From NCBI GenBank assembly GCA_024743405.1, contig JANSWP010000019.1:23747-87746 (forward strand): 64,000 nucleotides of DNA, read 5' to 3'. A program made the translations under genes and the position numbers. Positions 1 to 8,894 of this stretch are shown piece after piece; positions within the stretch are counted from its first letter, which is position 1; each line of letters starts with the position of its first letter. Under the pieces are notes generated by a model, which did not search any database, was not told where the DNA came from, and saw nothing but the letters and a program-made list of their open reading frames with translations. This stretch comes from Bacteroidota bacterium. Its GTDB lineage: Bacteria; Bacteroidota; Bacteroidia; Chitinophagales; Saprospiraceae.

Positions 1-309
1 AACATAACTTTTCAATATGCCAATTGGGTCTAATTGAACAAAGATTCCTGTCACTGACCGCATAACGCTTTTATACATATACCAAACGAGGTTACGCATT
101 TTAGGATCAAAAATCATATACAAAACAGCAGCAATAACGACAGCTGTAATGACCATATAAGCTGTATTTGCTAATATAACTGCCCAATTTAAAGAAACGG
201 CAAGGAAACCTACCCCTGCTAAAATAGCCAAAAGGAATATTGTCCCAGTAATGCCTTCAGGCCGTTGCCAAAAAGATTTTTTCTTGAATTGTGGAGCAAT
301 GTCTGACAT
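1..309 (-). CDS. Conserved membrane protein, C-terminus cut off by window edge
   Basis: The reading frame starts at an ATG at 309 on the minus strand and runs off the left edge after 103 codons, so only the N-terminal part is seen. After a short polar, Lys-rich N-terminus (MSDIAPQFKKKSFWQRPEG) there are two hydrophobic segments, about residues 20-36 and 40-66, which are likely membrane helices. A basic/aromatic stretch with DPKMRNLVWYMYKS and a Pro-containing tail follows. I do not recognise a family with known function. It is a real gene judging by its uninterrupted frame, membrane-protein composition and clean start. The next gene to the right (folD) is 283 nt away, so shared transcription is unclear. 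Confidence 0.6.
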   Translation of the reverse strand, partial: MSDIAPQFKKKSFWQRPEGITGTIFLLAILAGVGFLAVSLNWAVILANTAYMVITAVVIAAVLYMIFDPKMRNLVWYMYKSVMRSVTGIFVQLDPIGILKSYV

Positions 310-592
310 AATATATTATTGTTTGAGTGGGAATGGTAGAAGAAGGTTTTCATTTAGTTAGAATCTCCATACTCATTCGCCTAAAAGTTTTCAATAGTAT
401 TTTCTCTTAAGAATGAAAATAAAATGAAGTATCTTTTTTAACCTTCATCCCTCAAAAACTAAAAGAGTTAATATGAAACCTCAAAATAATGAAATTCATG
501 GGTTTATTGTTGTTCAAAGTTTTGATTCTTTGATAAATCCAAGTAATACATCGTCAAAAGGCATTTATTCCTATTTTCTTTTCGTTTGTGAT

Positions 593-1474
593 TTATCCAA
601 ATACCTCTTTTTTTGAAGCTTTTAGTGTATTCATTAAAAGGGAAGTTACAGTCATAGGGCCTACGCCACCTGGAACTGGAGTAATAAAACTACTTTTTGG
701 TGCTACTTCATCAAATGCTACATCACCTTTTAAACGATAACCTCTTTTCGCTGTTGGGTCTTCTACACGATTGATTCCAACATCAATCACAACTGCTCCT
801 TCTTTTACCATGTCAGCAGTAACAAATTCTGCAATACCAATAGCTGCAACGATAATATCTGCCCGTCTAACTTCTGCTGCCAAATCCTTGGTTCGACTAT
901 GAGTTAAAGTCACCGTGCAATTCCCAACTTTGGCTTTACGAGAAAGTAAAATACTCATTGGGGTACCTACAATATTACTTCGACCGATAATTACGGCGTG
1001 TTTACCACTTGTTTTTACACCATATCTTTCTAACATGACCATAATACCATTAGGGGTGGCAGGTAAGTAAGATGGCAGGCTTTGGGCCATTCGACCAAAA
1101 TTAATAGGATGGAACCCGTCCACATCTTTTTTGGGATCTATCGCTAAAGTGACTTTGTGCTCATCAATATGCTTAGGCAATGGCAATTGAACGATAAACC
1201 CATCGACATCGTCATCATTATTTAAATCTTCTACTATCTTTAACAGGTCTGCTTCAGAAATAGAATCGTCCTTGCGGATAAGTGTTGACTCAAAACCAAC
1301 TTTTTCACAAGATCTTACCTTATTTCGAACGTAAACTTGGCTGGCAGGGTCTTCCCCAACTAAAACAGCTGCTAAGTGTGGAATTTTTCCTCCTTTAGCT
1401 TTAATTTTATCAACCTCTATGGCAATTTCTTCTTTGATAGTATTGGCAAGTGCTTTTCCGTCTATTAGTTGCAT
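593..1474 (-). CDS. folD: Bifunctional methylenetetrahydrofolate dehydrogenase / methenyltetrahydrofolate cyclohydrolase
   Basis: FolD interconverts 5,10-methylene-, 5,10-methenyl- and 10-formyl-tetrahydrofolate with NADP, in the cytosol, supplying one-carbon units for purine and fMet-tRNA synthesis. The 293-residue length is normal for the family. The catalytic YxxxK motif is visible as YVRNK (Lys about 52), followed by the folate-binding VQLPLP motif. The Rossmann-type nucleotide-binding part has GRSNIVGTPMS, and the family signature PVPGGVGPMTV lies near the C-terminus. The start is fixed by the typical MQLIDGKALA N-terminus. It is followed by the SCP2 protein gene upstream on the same strand with a 75-nt gap. 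Nothing is odd. Confidence 0.97.
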   Translation of the reverse strand: MQLIDGKALANTIKEEIAIEVDKIKAKGGKIPHLAAVLVGEDPASQVYVRNKVRSCEKVGFESTLIRKDDSISEADLLKIVEDLNNDDDVDGFIVQLPLPKHIDEHKVTLAIDPKKDVDGFHPINFGRMAQSLPSYLPATPNGIMVMLERYGVKTSGKHAVIIGRSNIVGTPMSILLSRKAKVGNCTVTLTHSRTKDLAAEVRRADIIVAAIGIAEFVTADMVKEGAVVIDVGINRVEDPTAKRGYRLKGDVAFDEVAPKSSFITPVPGGVGPMTVTSLLMNTLKASKKEVFG

Positions 1475-1549
1475 TCTTTAGTTTTCATTTCTAAGAAATA
1501 GGTTTAAATTTTTTGTTCCAAGAAAATATCCAAACCAGTTCTTTCGATT

Positions 1550-1867
1550 TTACATTAAACCAAAAACTTTGGCGTATTTTATTAACTCCCCTTGATTACT
1601 AATCTTAATTTTACCTGTTAATACAGCCATCATAGGGTTCAATTTCCCACTTAATACCTTAATGAAATTGTCTTGGCTGCCTGTAATTTTACATTTTTCA
1701 ACGCCAATAAAACTTTCATGTACAGTCATTTTCCCATTCGAAACCTCAATGGCAAATTGCCCACCTCCTTCACCTGAAATATCAAAGTGAAAGTTAGTTT
1801 CTACATCATCTAACATTCCGTCTGGAACCTGAGATGGTAGATTAGTTAAAAATTCTTTTGCGGTCAT
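1550..1867 (-). CDS. SCP2 sterol-binding domain protein
   Basis: A 105-residue stand-alone SCP2-like (sterol carrier protein 2) domain. The pattern of short beta strands, a Gly-rich turn (ISGEGGGQFAIEVSNGK) and a C-terminal helix with MMAVLTGKIKISNQGELIKYAKVF is typical of the family. In eukaryotes SCP2 domains bind acyl chains and sterols; in bacteria the ligand of these small free-standing forms is generally unknown, so a lipid-carrier role is inferred. The neighbouring hydrolase and desaturase genes on the same strand also concern lipids, which fits but proves nothing. It is the normal length of a single domain and has no signal peptide, so it should be cytosolic. Confidence 0.85.
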   Translation of the reverse strand: MTAKEFLTNLPSQVPDGMLDDVETNFHFDISGEGGGQFAIEVSNGKMTVHESFIGVEKCKITGSQDNFIKVLSGKLNPMMAVLTGKIKISNQGELIKYAKVFGLM

Positions 1868-1934
1868 TTATTTTTGCTGTTGTAAATTAATTAATAGTTC
1901 TGTCAATATTGAATAATCTCTCTATTGAGAAAAG

Positions 1935-2762
1935 TTAAATTTTACTCAAAATCCAATTTAGAGTAAATCTAAAAACTTCTTTTTGTTCTTTTTCATTATG
2001 AATTTCATGATAAAGTCCTTCCCAAACTTTCAAGGTTACATCTCCCTGGACTCGTTTTGTAAATTCTTCACTCGCTTTGGCAGAAGTTAGTCCATCCTGA
2101 CTACCATGCATTACCAAGAGGGGCACTGATAGCTCCCCTGAAAAAGAATCTAAAAATTTAGCAGCCTTTGTCATCTCAATCGCCATTCGAGCAGAAGCTA
2201 ATCCGTGAACTAAAGGGTCAGAATTATATTTTTCAACTTCTAAAGGGTCACGACTTATCTGCGAACTGTCTAAACCTGTAGCAAGTGCTGTTTTAGGAGC
2301 AATAATATTGAGTATTTTTCCGATAAAAAGTAGTAACCCCGGAGGTGGATTAGGTAATCGAATCCATGGACCGCTGATTATTACTCCTTTAAGCTGTGGA
2401 TTTCTTTTAATAAGATAATTCAAGGAAATATTTCCACCCATGCTATGTCCATATAAAAAAACGGGCAAATCTTGGTTTTCTTCTATGGCTTCCGTCAATA
2501 GTTGAGCAACTTCATCCATATAAGCGTCTAATCCATCTGTATGTCCTTGTTTCCCTTCGGTTTGTCCATGTCCAGGCAAGTCAAAACTAAAAACAGATAT
2601 CTCTTTTTTATTGTAAAATTCAGCAAAATGATCATAGCGATTGCAATGTTCACCAGCCCCATGAACTAGACAAAGTATGGCTTTGGGAGATGTGACTGTC
2701 CATTTTTTTGCATAAACTTGGTTCCCTGTATTATTTCTCCAATTAAATTCAGTAATAGACAT
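1935..2762 (-). CDS. Alpha/beta hydrolase, monoacylglycerol-lipase-like
   Basis: A 275-residue serine hydrolase of the alpha/beta fold, closest in pattern to the monoglyceride lipase/lysophospholipase group (Hydrolase_4). The oxyanion-hole HG appears in LVHGAGEHCNRY, and FDLPGHGQTEG follows. The nucleophile elbow is GHSMGG with Ser about 107. The Asp is in LLVMHGSQDGLTS and the His in GLYHEIHNE, so the triad is complete. There is no signal peptide, so it is probably cytosolic. Substrate is inferred to be a monoacylglycerol or related ester. It lies 67 nt downstream of the SCP2 gene start region on the same strand and is separated from the desaturase gene by a terminator hairpin. Confidence 0.9.
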   Translation of the reverse strand: MSITEFNWRNNTGNQVYAKKWTVTSPKAILCLVHGAGEHCNRYDHFAEFYNKKEISVFSFDLPGHGQTEGKQGHTDGLDAYMDEVAQLLTEAIEENQDLPVFLYGHSMGGNISLNYLIKRNPQLKGVIISGPWIRLPNPPPGLLLFIGKILNIIAPKTALATGLDSSQISRDPLEVEKYNSDPLVHGLASARMAIEMTKAAKFLDSFSGELSVPLLVMHGSQDGLTSAKASEEFTKRVQGDVTLKVWEGLYHEIHNEKEQKEVFRFTLNWILSKI

Positions 2763-2807
2763 TTAATGAAATATTTTTTCGTAAAAGTAATCCAAATCAT
2801 TGTAACA

Positions 2808-2842
2808 AAAAAAGGTATTCGAAGCACAATCGAATACCTTTT
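2808..2842 (-). terminator. Rho-independent terminator after desaturase gene
   Basis: A perfect 9-bp stem, GGTATTCGA/TCGAATACC, with a 7-nt loop, flanked by an A-run on the left and a T-run on the right. It lies 21 nt past the stop codon of the minus-strand desaturase gene and just upstream of the hydrolase gene. It should end desaturase transcription. Confidence 0.8.
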
Positions 2843-2862
2843 CAGGATATAGAAAAAGAAAA

Positions 2863-3909
2863 CTATGCCATTGAATTACGCATCTTTTCCATTCTATAAT
2901 AATCTCTAAATGAGATCATCTTTTGCTGTTGTTCATCCCATAGGTGATTAAAGACGGTTTGTAAGCTTTTTGTAAAGGTAAGGGTAGTAGCGTACTTGTT
3001 AATTATAGGATTTTCCTTTGCACATTTTTCCAAATTATAATTCGGTATTTTTGAACTTAAATGGTGAATGTGATGAAGCCCAATATTGCCGGTTAGCCAT
3101 TGAAAAACTTTAGGTAATTTATAATAACTACTGCCTTTAATAGCTGCTAATAGATATTCCCAATTCTCCTTCCATTGCTTGTAGGTTTCTTTGTGTTGAT
3201 GTTGAACATAAAAAAACCAAACAGCGATAACAAAAAAGATGAAAACGATTGGAATATGAACTAAGAAGAATTCTTTCCACCCTATAACAAGTGCTAGTAT
3301 AACCCAAATCAAAGTCAAATAAACATTGTTAAAAACTTGAGATTTTCTAGTTTTTTCCCATCCTTCTCTTGTAATGACTGGAAGTCTCATCAAATATCCA
3401 GCATAATAAATAGGTCCTAGCATTAACATAACTGGGACGGAACGATATAATCTATAAACGAATTTTTTGTACGGGGTACATGCTCTAAATTCTTCTACTG
3501 TTTTTAAATGTACATCTCCTAGGTCACGCACATCTTCTTCTAATTGACCACAATGAGAATGGTGAAAAGCATGTGAACGAGCCCAATACCGGTAAGGCAT
3601 TACACTAAAAAAACTGCAAACAATTCCCACCGCATTATTCGCCTTTTTTGATGCAAAAAAGGATTGGTGTCCACAATCATGCTGAATAATAAAAATACGA
3701 ACAAGGAAAAAGGCATTTAAAACTGCCAAGCCTAAAGTGATCCAATAAGACCATCCTAAGCTGTAATACATTAGAATCCAAACTGCTATGAAAGGACCGA
3801 AAGAGGTAATTATTTGACTAATAGCTTTTGTTTTGTTAGGTGTTTGATATTTGGCGACGATTTTTGCCCAATTATTCAAAAATTTTTTGATTTCAGTATT
3901 GTCGTGCAT
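2863..3909 (-). CDS. Membrane fatty acid desaturase
   Basis: A 348-residue integral membrane di-iron desaturase of the FA_desaturase family. Several hydrophobic segments are seen (about residues 30-75 and 190-235). The three histidine clusters that bind the iron pair are present: HDCGH, HAFHHSHCG (HxxHH type) and the C-terminal HHIHHLSSKIPNY. The last resembles the delta-12/omega-6 acyl-lipid group, where HHxxHH is followed by IPxYNL. It would introduce a double bond in membrane acyl chains, using O2 and an electron donor. The exact position of the double bond cannot be read from the sequence. The gene is monocistronic, with terminators on either side. Confidence 0.93.
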   Translation of the reverse strand: MHDNTEIKKFLNNWAKIVAKYQTPNKTKAISQIITSFGPFIAVWILMYYSLGWSYWITLGLAVLNAFFLVRIFIIQHDCGHQSFFASKKANNAVGIVCSFFSVMPYRYWARSHAFHHSHCGQLEEDVRDLGDVHLKTVEEFRACTPYKKFVYRLYRSVPVMLMLGPIYYAGYLMRLPVITREGWEKTRKSQVFNNVYLTLIWVILALVIGWKEFFLVHIPIVFIFFVIAVWFFYVQHQHKETYKQWKENWEYLLAAIKGSSYYKLPKVFQWLTGNIGLHHIHHLSSKIPNYNLEKCAKENPIINKYATTLTFTKSLQTVFNHLWDEQQQKMISFRDYYRMEKMRNSMA

Positions 3910-3989
3910 TAGTAATGTTGTAATTTAAAGAAATATAAAACTTTGCAAATATGACCAAAATTTTGAAAATAGACTATGACATTAATCAT

Positions 3990-4036
3990 AAAAGGTCAAA
4001 ACTCAGTCGCTTTTTTGACTGAGTTCTGACCTTTTA
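3990..4036 (-). terminator. Strong terminator hairpin after the S41 protease gene
   Basis: A long inverted repeat, AAAGGTCA..ACTCAGTC paired with GACTGAGT..TGACCTTT, with a T-rich loop and an A/T-rich flank on both sides. It sits 26 nt beyond the stop of the minus-strand protease gene and could work in either direction. Confidence 0.8.
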
Positions 4037-4061
4037 GAAACATAGTAGGGTAGTGATTGTT

Positions 4062-7000
4062 TTACGGCTTGATCGTTTTCAGTAGTTCCTTAACCGCTTC
4101 TTCCAATTGTTGATCCTGTCCTTTGCTTACCTTTTCAGGAGAATTCATTACTTTAATATCAGGCTCTAATTGACTGTTTTCTAAATATTTGCCATCAGAA
4201 CCAACCATTCCTACTTGTGGGATTCCGAAGACCATCCCATTTTGAAGCGTCTCCCACCAAACAGCAGTTCCAGTTCCTGGAACTGGCATTCCTAATAATT
4301 TACCAATGCCTAATGCACGATACGTATATGGGAACATATGGGCATCTGAGTAGTTAGATTCTCCCATAACGACAATACTAGGTTTTGACCATTTAAATTG
4401 AGGTTCATTTCCTAGATCCTGCCCTCTTGGCATGAAGGTCATATAATTTTTTCCGTCTAAAAAGGTTGCCAAATCATCGTGCAACCATCCACCTCCATTA
4501 AATCTTGTATCAACAATTAACGCATCTTTTCCGTGATTTTTCCCAAGTACATCTTCATATACAGTTCTATAACTTCCATCATTCATGCCTCGAACATGAA
4601 CATAACCTACAGTTCCTCCTGATGCTTTTTCTACTATTTCTCTACAATTTTTTACCCACCTTTGATATCTTAATTGTCCTTCTGTGCCTAAAGAAATTGG
4701 TTTTACGGTCTCTTCCCATCTTTCCCCATTTGAGGGGTCAAACAAGGATAACAAAGTGTATTTTCCTATTTTTCGATTAAGTAACTGATAATGATTTGTG
4801 CTGGTAGTAATTGCTTGACCATCAATTTTTTCGATTATGGTTCCAGGCTTAATTTTTGACCCTTTTTTTACTACCGGGCTTTTATCCATAACTTCCTCTA
4901 TTTTTAATCCTTCACCCGAATAATCATTATCATAAAATAGACCTAATGCCGCAGTAGCATCCCCATTTTCTGCTCTCGGACGGAATCGTGCCCCCGTATG
5001 AGAAGCATTCAATTCGCCCAATAACTCACTTAACATTTCTGCAAAATCATGATTATTATTGATATGTGGTAAAAACCGAGCGTATTCAGATTTATAAAAA
5101 TCCCATTTTACTTCATGAAGATCAACCTTATAAAACTTCTTTTCAACTTGTCGCCAAATATGATCAAATAAATATTCACGTTCAATGGTCTCATTTAAAA
5201 CCATTTCTCCTTTCATACTTACACCTTTTTTCTTACCATCTTCCACAGCGATTTTTGAAATTTTTCCATCGGCTAACACAAAAAGATTCTTACCCTCTTT
5301 GTCCAAAATTAAATTTCCGACACTACGAGCACTCATTTTAGATAAAATTTTTGATTCTCGTGTCCGTAGGTTGGTTGCCCATAAATCATAACCTTTTTCG
5401 AATCTTGCCAAGTAAAATAATTTCTCTCCATCTTTAGAGATAATTGCATCTGCTAGCCGAGTAGAATGCACACTCAATCGGACTTTCCTATCTTCAATAC
5501 CATCCAATTCTATTTCGATCGGCTCAATTTTGTCATCCTCTTTTTTCTTTTCCTCCTTTTTTTCTTCCTTACTATCATCATCTTCGTCGCCATCCTCTTC
5601 TTCTTCCTTGGAAAGTTCAAACTCTTCCTTATTTAATTTGTAATTATCGTATCCTTCTTGAGTAAAGAACATGGTATAAACATCCGCTTCACCTCCCCAA
5701 CTAGCATGGTTTTTCATTCCATCTCGATCAGAAAACCAAATCATTTGTTGACCATCTCTTGACCATCTAGGGGTTGAATTGCTGTAACCACTTTTCGTCA
5801 GATTGTTGACTTCTCCTCCAGTGGAACTTACTAATCCTGCCTGAGGAATCCATTGTTTGTCTTGAAGAAATTCAACTAAAAACCATTTTCCATCAGGAGA
5901 CCAAGCATAATGTTGATCGCCATCGGAATAAGAATAATTCCGGTTTCCCGCTACGATTTGTCTAACTGCTTTAGTTTCTAAATTAATGACCTTTAAAGCC
6001 GTTCTTTCCTCCAAATATGCCACTTCTTTTCCATCTGGAGAATAAGCAGGCTGAAACTCTTCTGCGGGGGTTTCAATTATTATCTCTTCTTTTAAAATGG
6101 TTGAATTAAAAAAGTATTTTTCAGATTCTCTAGTCAAAGATGATTGATATAAATTCCAACTTCCATTTCGTTCACTAGCATACAGAATTGATTTTCCATC
6201 AGGACTAAAACTGATATTTCGTTCCTGCTCAGGTGTATTGGTAATTCTTTTTGTTGTGCCTTCTTTAATTGAAGAAACGAAAACCTCGCCTCGATGAACA
6301 AAGGCCAATTCCTTCCCATTAGGGGAGAGTGCCATTTCAGTTGCATCTTTACTGACTGTTAATGTTTTATCTGGATTATACCTTGCGTCTGACGCAATTT
6401 GAATGTTAACTTTTTGAGCCCTTTCATTGCCTTTCTTTGTATAAATTTCTCCATTATAACTAAAGCAAATGAGACCATCTTTGCTAACACTTAAATATCT
6501 AACTGGATGATTTTCTAAAAAGGTAATTTGTGTCTTTGTTGTTGGATTATTCAAATCCATCTTGAAAATATTATAGGAACCTTTTTCTTCGCTTAAATAA
6601 TAGATTTCTTTCTGATTTGGTGCAAAAACAGGATTTCTATCTTCACCGGCAAAATCTGTTAATTGTGTATATTTTCCTGTTGAAGTTTCATATTTCCAAA
6701 TATCTCTTGCAACTGATGAAGTATGATGTTTTCGAAAGGTGTCTTCATAGCCTTTTCGATCATGGAAGACCATAATACTACCGTCATTGTTGACCTTTGT
6801 ATCTTGAGAAGGAGTAGTCAACACTTGTTTTACCATGCCTCCTGAAACAGGTACTTTATAGAGCTCGGGTAATACTCCAGAAGGATATTGTTGATTTGAA
6901 GCTGCATCTAAACGGCTTGAGTGAAACATTACATAGTCATCATCAGCCGAAAAGTCAGATGGAAAATCACTTGAAGAATGAAAGGTCAACCGTTCGGCTT

Positions 7001-7298
7001 TTCCTCCGGTTGATGGCATCATGTATACATCAAAGTTTCCATATCGATTTGAGGCAAAAGCTATTTTACTTCCATCATGAGACCACACAGGCATATAATC
7101 ATGTGCTTCGTGAAGAGTTAAAGGCGTTGCCGCCCCCCCGATTGTTTCCACTGTATATAAGTCACCTTGATAACTGAAAACAATGTTTTGGCCATTAGGG
7201 GAAAGTGCAGGGTAGCGCATCCAAAGGGGACTATCTTGAGCCAACATTTGAAGGCAGAAGAAGCTCCCAAAAATTAATAAGATTAAGTTTTTTTTCAT
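4062..7298 (-). CDS. Tricorn-type S41 family serine protease, secreted
   Basis: A 1078-residue homologue of the tricorn protease. A signal peptide (about residues 1-20, ending LAQ) sends it across the inner membrane. Residues about 25-560 hold repeated beta-propeller blades of the WD40-like/TolB type (repeats such as LSPNGQNIVFSY, WSPDGKWFLVEF, WSRDGQQMIWFSDR). Next comes a strongly acidic/Lys-rich linker (residues about 560-600), then a second set of blades. A helical core, a PDZ domain (around GLKIEEVMDKSPVVKKGSKI) and the C-terminal S41 catalytic domain follow. The likely nucleophile is the Ser in ESNYSDAHMFP (about residue 985). Such proteins degrade peptides released by other proteases. 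The low-complexity linker and the secretion signal differ from cytosolic archaeal tricorn but are common in this family in Bacteroidota. Confidence 0.92.
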   Translation of the reverse strand: MKKNLILLIFGSFFCLQMLAQDSPLWMRYPALSPNGQNIVFSYQGDLYTVETIGGAATPLTLHEAHDYMPVWSHDGSKIAFASNRYGNFDVYMMPSTGGKAERLTFHSSSDFPSDFSADDDYVMFHSSRLDAASNQQYPSGVLPELYKVPVSGGMVKQVLTTPSQDTKVNNDGSIMVFHDRKGYEDTFRKHHTSSVARDIWKYETSTGKYTQLTDFAGEDRNPVFAPNQKEIYYLSEEKGSYNIFKMDLNNPTTKTQITFLENHPVRYLSVSKDGLICFSYNGEIYTKKGNERAQKVNIQIASDARYNPDKTLTVSKDATEMALSPNGKELAFVHRGEVFVSSIKEGTTKRITNTPEQERNISFSPDGKSILYASERNGSWNLYQSSLTRESEKYFFNSTILKEEIIIETPAEEFQPAYSPDGKEVAYLEERTALKVINLETKAVRQIVAGNRNYSYSDGDQHYAWSPDGKWFLVEFLQDKQWIPQAGLVSSTGGEVNNLTKSGYSNSTPRWSRDGQQMIWFSDRDGMKNHASWGGEADVYTMFFTQEGYDNYKLNKEEFELSKEEEEDGDEDDDSKEEKKEEKKKEDDKIEPIEIELDGIEDRKVRLSVHSTRLADAIISKDGEKLFYLARFEKGYDLWATNLRTRESKILSKMSARSVGNLILDKEGKNLFVLADGKISKIAVEDGKKKGVSMKGEMVLNETIEREYLFDHIWRQVEKKFYKVDLHEVKWDFYKSEYARFLPHINNNHDFAEMLSELLGELNASHTGARFRPRAENGDATAALGLFYDNDYSGEGLKIEEVMDKSPVVKKGSKIKPGTIIEKIDGQAITTSTNHYQLLNRKIGKYTLLSLFDPSNGERWEETVKPISLGTEGQLRYQRWVKNCREIVEKASGGTVGYVHVRGMNDGSYRTVYEDVLGKNHGKDALIVDTRFNGGGWLHDDLATFLDGKNYMTFMPRGQDLGNEPQFKWSKPSIVVMGESNYSDAHMFPYTYRALGIGKLLGMPVPGTGTAVWWETLQNGMVFGIPQVGMVGSDGKYLENSQLEPDIKVMNSPEKVSKGQDQQLEEAVKELLKTIKP

Positions 7299-7619
7299 GT
7301 TGATCTTGTTTGATATTAATATTGTATAATTAGTAAATTCACTTCTTGTAAATTTTTCAATTTAATCTGCGAAAAGTTTTCAAAAATAGAAAAGGAAAGA
7401 GGTTTTCAACATTAATTAGCTTTAAAAGATGACAAATGATAATAAGTGTGACCAAAGTTGGCAACTTTTGACCCAATAGTTGTTAATATTGAATGAATTG
7501 GGTAACAGAAGTTACGTAGATTAATTCCAAATTGATACTATCCTTTTTTTTGACAATATTGTTGAAATTGGGATTATACTTTTGATGTACTTTTGTGGCT
7601 CAATTAAAAAACAATCTTT
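7299..7619. other. Divergent intergenic region (321 nt)
   Basis: This gap separates the minus-strand protease gene from the plus-strand lipoprotein gene, so it should hold promoters for both. A good plus-strand promoter is listed separately at 7568-7595. No convincing minus-strand promoter, repeat or small gene was seen. Confidence 0.5.
7568..7595 (+). promoter_or_regulatory. Bacteroidota-type promoter for the lipoprotein/SCO1/cytochrome cluster
   Basis: TTG at 7568-7570, a 17-nt spacer, then TACTTTTG at 7588-7595, an exact match to the TAnnTTTG -7 box used by the primary sigma factor of Bacteroidota. The ATG at 7620 follows 24 nt after the box. A second TACTTTTG at 7577-7584 has no well-spaced TTG. 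Confidence 0.55.
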
Positions 7620-8048
7620 ATGAAATATCTAAAATTATTATTACTGGTTCCTATTTTTATGTTTTCATGTGGAGAGGCTACTCCGGAAGAAATAGAAGAG
7701 AATACACTTCATGAATCACTTTATGCTGTTCATGATGAAGTGATGCCTGAAATGAGCACTATTAATAGAATTAGTCGTGGATTGAGGAAAGTAAAAGAAA
7801 GTACAAAATTAGATTCCCTTCAAAGAAATCAGTTTCAATCTGCTCTAACTAATTTGGAGAAAGCAGATGAAGGTATGATGGATTGGATGCACAACTACAA
7901 AAAACCTTCAAAATGGCGCGGTGAAAAAACACACGAAGAAATAATGGATTATTTAAATGTAGAAATGGAAAAAATTTCCAGTGTTAAACAATTAATGGAG
8001 TCCAGTATTAAAGAAGGTCAAACTTTGCTCGATGCTTTTGAGAAATAA
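7620..8048 (+). CDS. Small lipoprotein, function unknown
   Basis: A 142-residue protein with an N-terminal lipoprotein signal: a hydrophobic segment followed by the lipobox FMFSC, placing the lipidated Cys at about residue 17. The mature part is polar and predicted helical, with regularly spaced Leu/Met and charged residues. It includes a Trp-rich segment (DEGMMDWMHNYKKPSKW) also seen in small periplasmic lipoproteins next to electron-transport genes in Bacteroidota. It has no catalytic motif I recognise. It precedes the SCO1-like and cytochrome c genes on the same strand and follows a good promoter, so a role in the same periplasmic copper/cytochrome context is a guess. Confidence 0.75.
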   Translation: MKYLKLLLLVPIFMFSCGEATPEEIEENTLHESLYAVHDEVMPEMSTINRISRGLRKVKESTKLDSLQRNQFQSALTNLEKADEGMMDWMHNYKKPSKWRGEKTHEEIMDYLNVEMEKISSVKQLMESSIKEGQTLLDAFEK

Positions 8049-8076
8049 AGAATGATAAAGTAAGTCATCCTTTAAG

Positions 8077-8136
8077 TAGGGAAGGAGAAAATAAATAACA
8101 AGTAAAATGAGTAGGTTATCTATTTCCTCTTCCCTA
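8077..8136. repeat. Long imperfect inverted repeat between lipoprotein and SCO1 genes
   Basis: TAGGGAAGGAGAAAATAAAT pairs imperfectly with ATTTCCTCTTCCCTA, with extra pairing of ATAAC with GTTAT, leaving a loop of about 15 nt. It lacks a following T-run. It may be an RNA hairpin that tunes read-through or stability between the two genes, or the remnant of a small palindromic repeat. Confidence 0.4.
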
Positions 8137-8159
8137 AATCAACTATCTAATATTAAACA

Positions 8160-8795
8160 ATGAAGAACTTCATCCTATTGATTATACCTTTCCTTGCTAT
8201 AATCATTCTGACTAATTGCGTTAATTCAACTGGTCAGATAGCACAAAAGGGCACGCTCCCTTGTTTAGGGAACAAAATATACACAGAGGAAGGAGACACA
8301 CTATGTCATACCATTCCTGACTTTGAATTTGTAAACCAGGATAGTCAAATTGTCAACAATTCAACATTCGAAAATAAAGCCTATGTGGTTGATTTTTTCT
8401 TTATTAGTTGTCCCACAATTTGCCCAAAGGTGACTAAACAAATGCTGCGTCTATATGATCATTTTGAGGAAGAAGATAGGCTGATGTTCTTGGCACATTC
8501 TATTGATCCTAAGAGAGATACGGTTGAAAGGCTAGCCCATTATGCTAGCAATTTAGGTGCTTCGTCCGATCGTTGGCATTTTATTACAGGGGAGAAAGAT
8601 GCCATTTATGAAATTGCAGATGACTATTTTAGTGTAGCTATGGAAGATGCAGATGCTCCTGGAGGGTTTAATCATTCTGGAAGATTGATTTTGGTTGATA
8701 AGGATCGAAAAGTAAGAGCATTTTGTGATGGTACAGACCCTGTTTCTGTTACCCGTTTTATTGGCGATATTGATTTGTTGTTAAATGAAATGTAG
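8160..8795 (+). CDS. SCO1/SenC-type copper chaperone lipoprotein
   Basis: A 211-residue member of the SCO1/SenC/PrrC family with a thioredoxin fold. It is known to deliver copper to the CuA centre of cytochrome c oxidase subunit II or to keep its cysteines reduced. The N-terminus has a lipobox (LTNC, Cys about 20), so it should be anchored in a membrane facing the periplasm. The copper-binding CxxxC is seen as CPTIC (Cys 84 and 88). The third ligand, a His, lies in GGFNHSGRLILVDK. The protein has the usual length. The next gene encodes a c-type cytochrome, which supports a respiratory role. A hairpin lies in the 100-nt gap between them. Confidence 0.92.
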   Translation: MKNFILLIIPFLAIIILTNCVNSTGQIAQKGTLPCLGNKIYTEEGDTLCHTIPDFEFVNQDSQIVNNSTFENKAYVVDFFFISCPTICPKVTKQMLRLYDHFEEEDRLMFLAHSIDPKRDTVERLAHYASNLGASSDRWHFITGEKDAIYEIADDYFSVAMEDADAPGGFNHSGRLILVDKDRKVRAFCDGTDPVSVTRFIGDIDLLLNEM

Positions 8796-8826
8796 GATCG
8801 TAGTAAGGAGCAAATAAAGAGTTGGC

Positions 8827-8861
8827 TGTTAGGAGATAAAGGGTTGCGAGACCCCTAACCT
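8827..8861 (+). other. Hairpin between SCO1 and cytochrome c genes
   Basis: GTTAG pairs with CTAAC outside, and GGGT with ACCC inside, around a TGCGAG loop. There is no proper T-run directly after it, so it is not a clear terminator; it may be a transcript-processing or stability element. Confidence 0.35.
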
Positions 8862-8894
8862 TATTCGCTACTTTCTAGATTTTTAATAAAAAGT

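Noticed and set aside
4505..7177. Several plus-strand open frames opposite the S41 protease gene
   Set aside because: They are antisense shadows of a well-supported long gene and have low-complexity composition.
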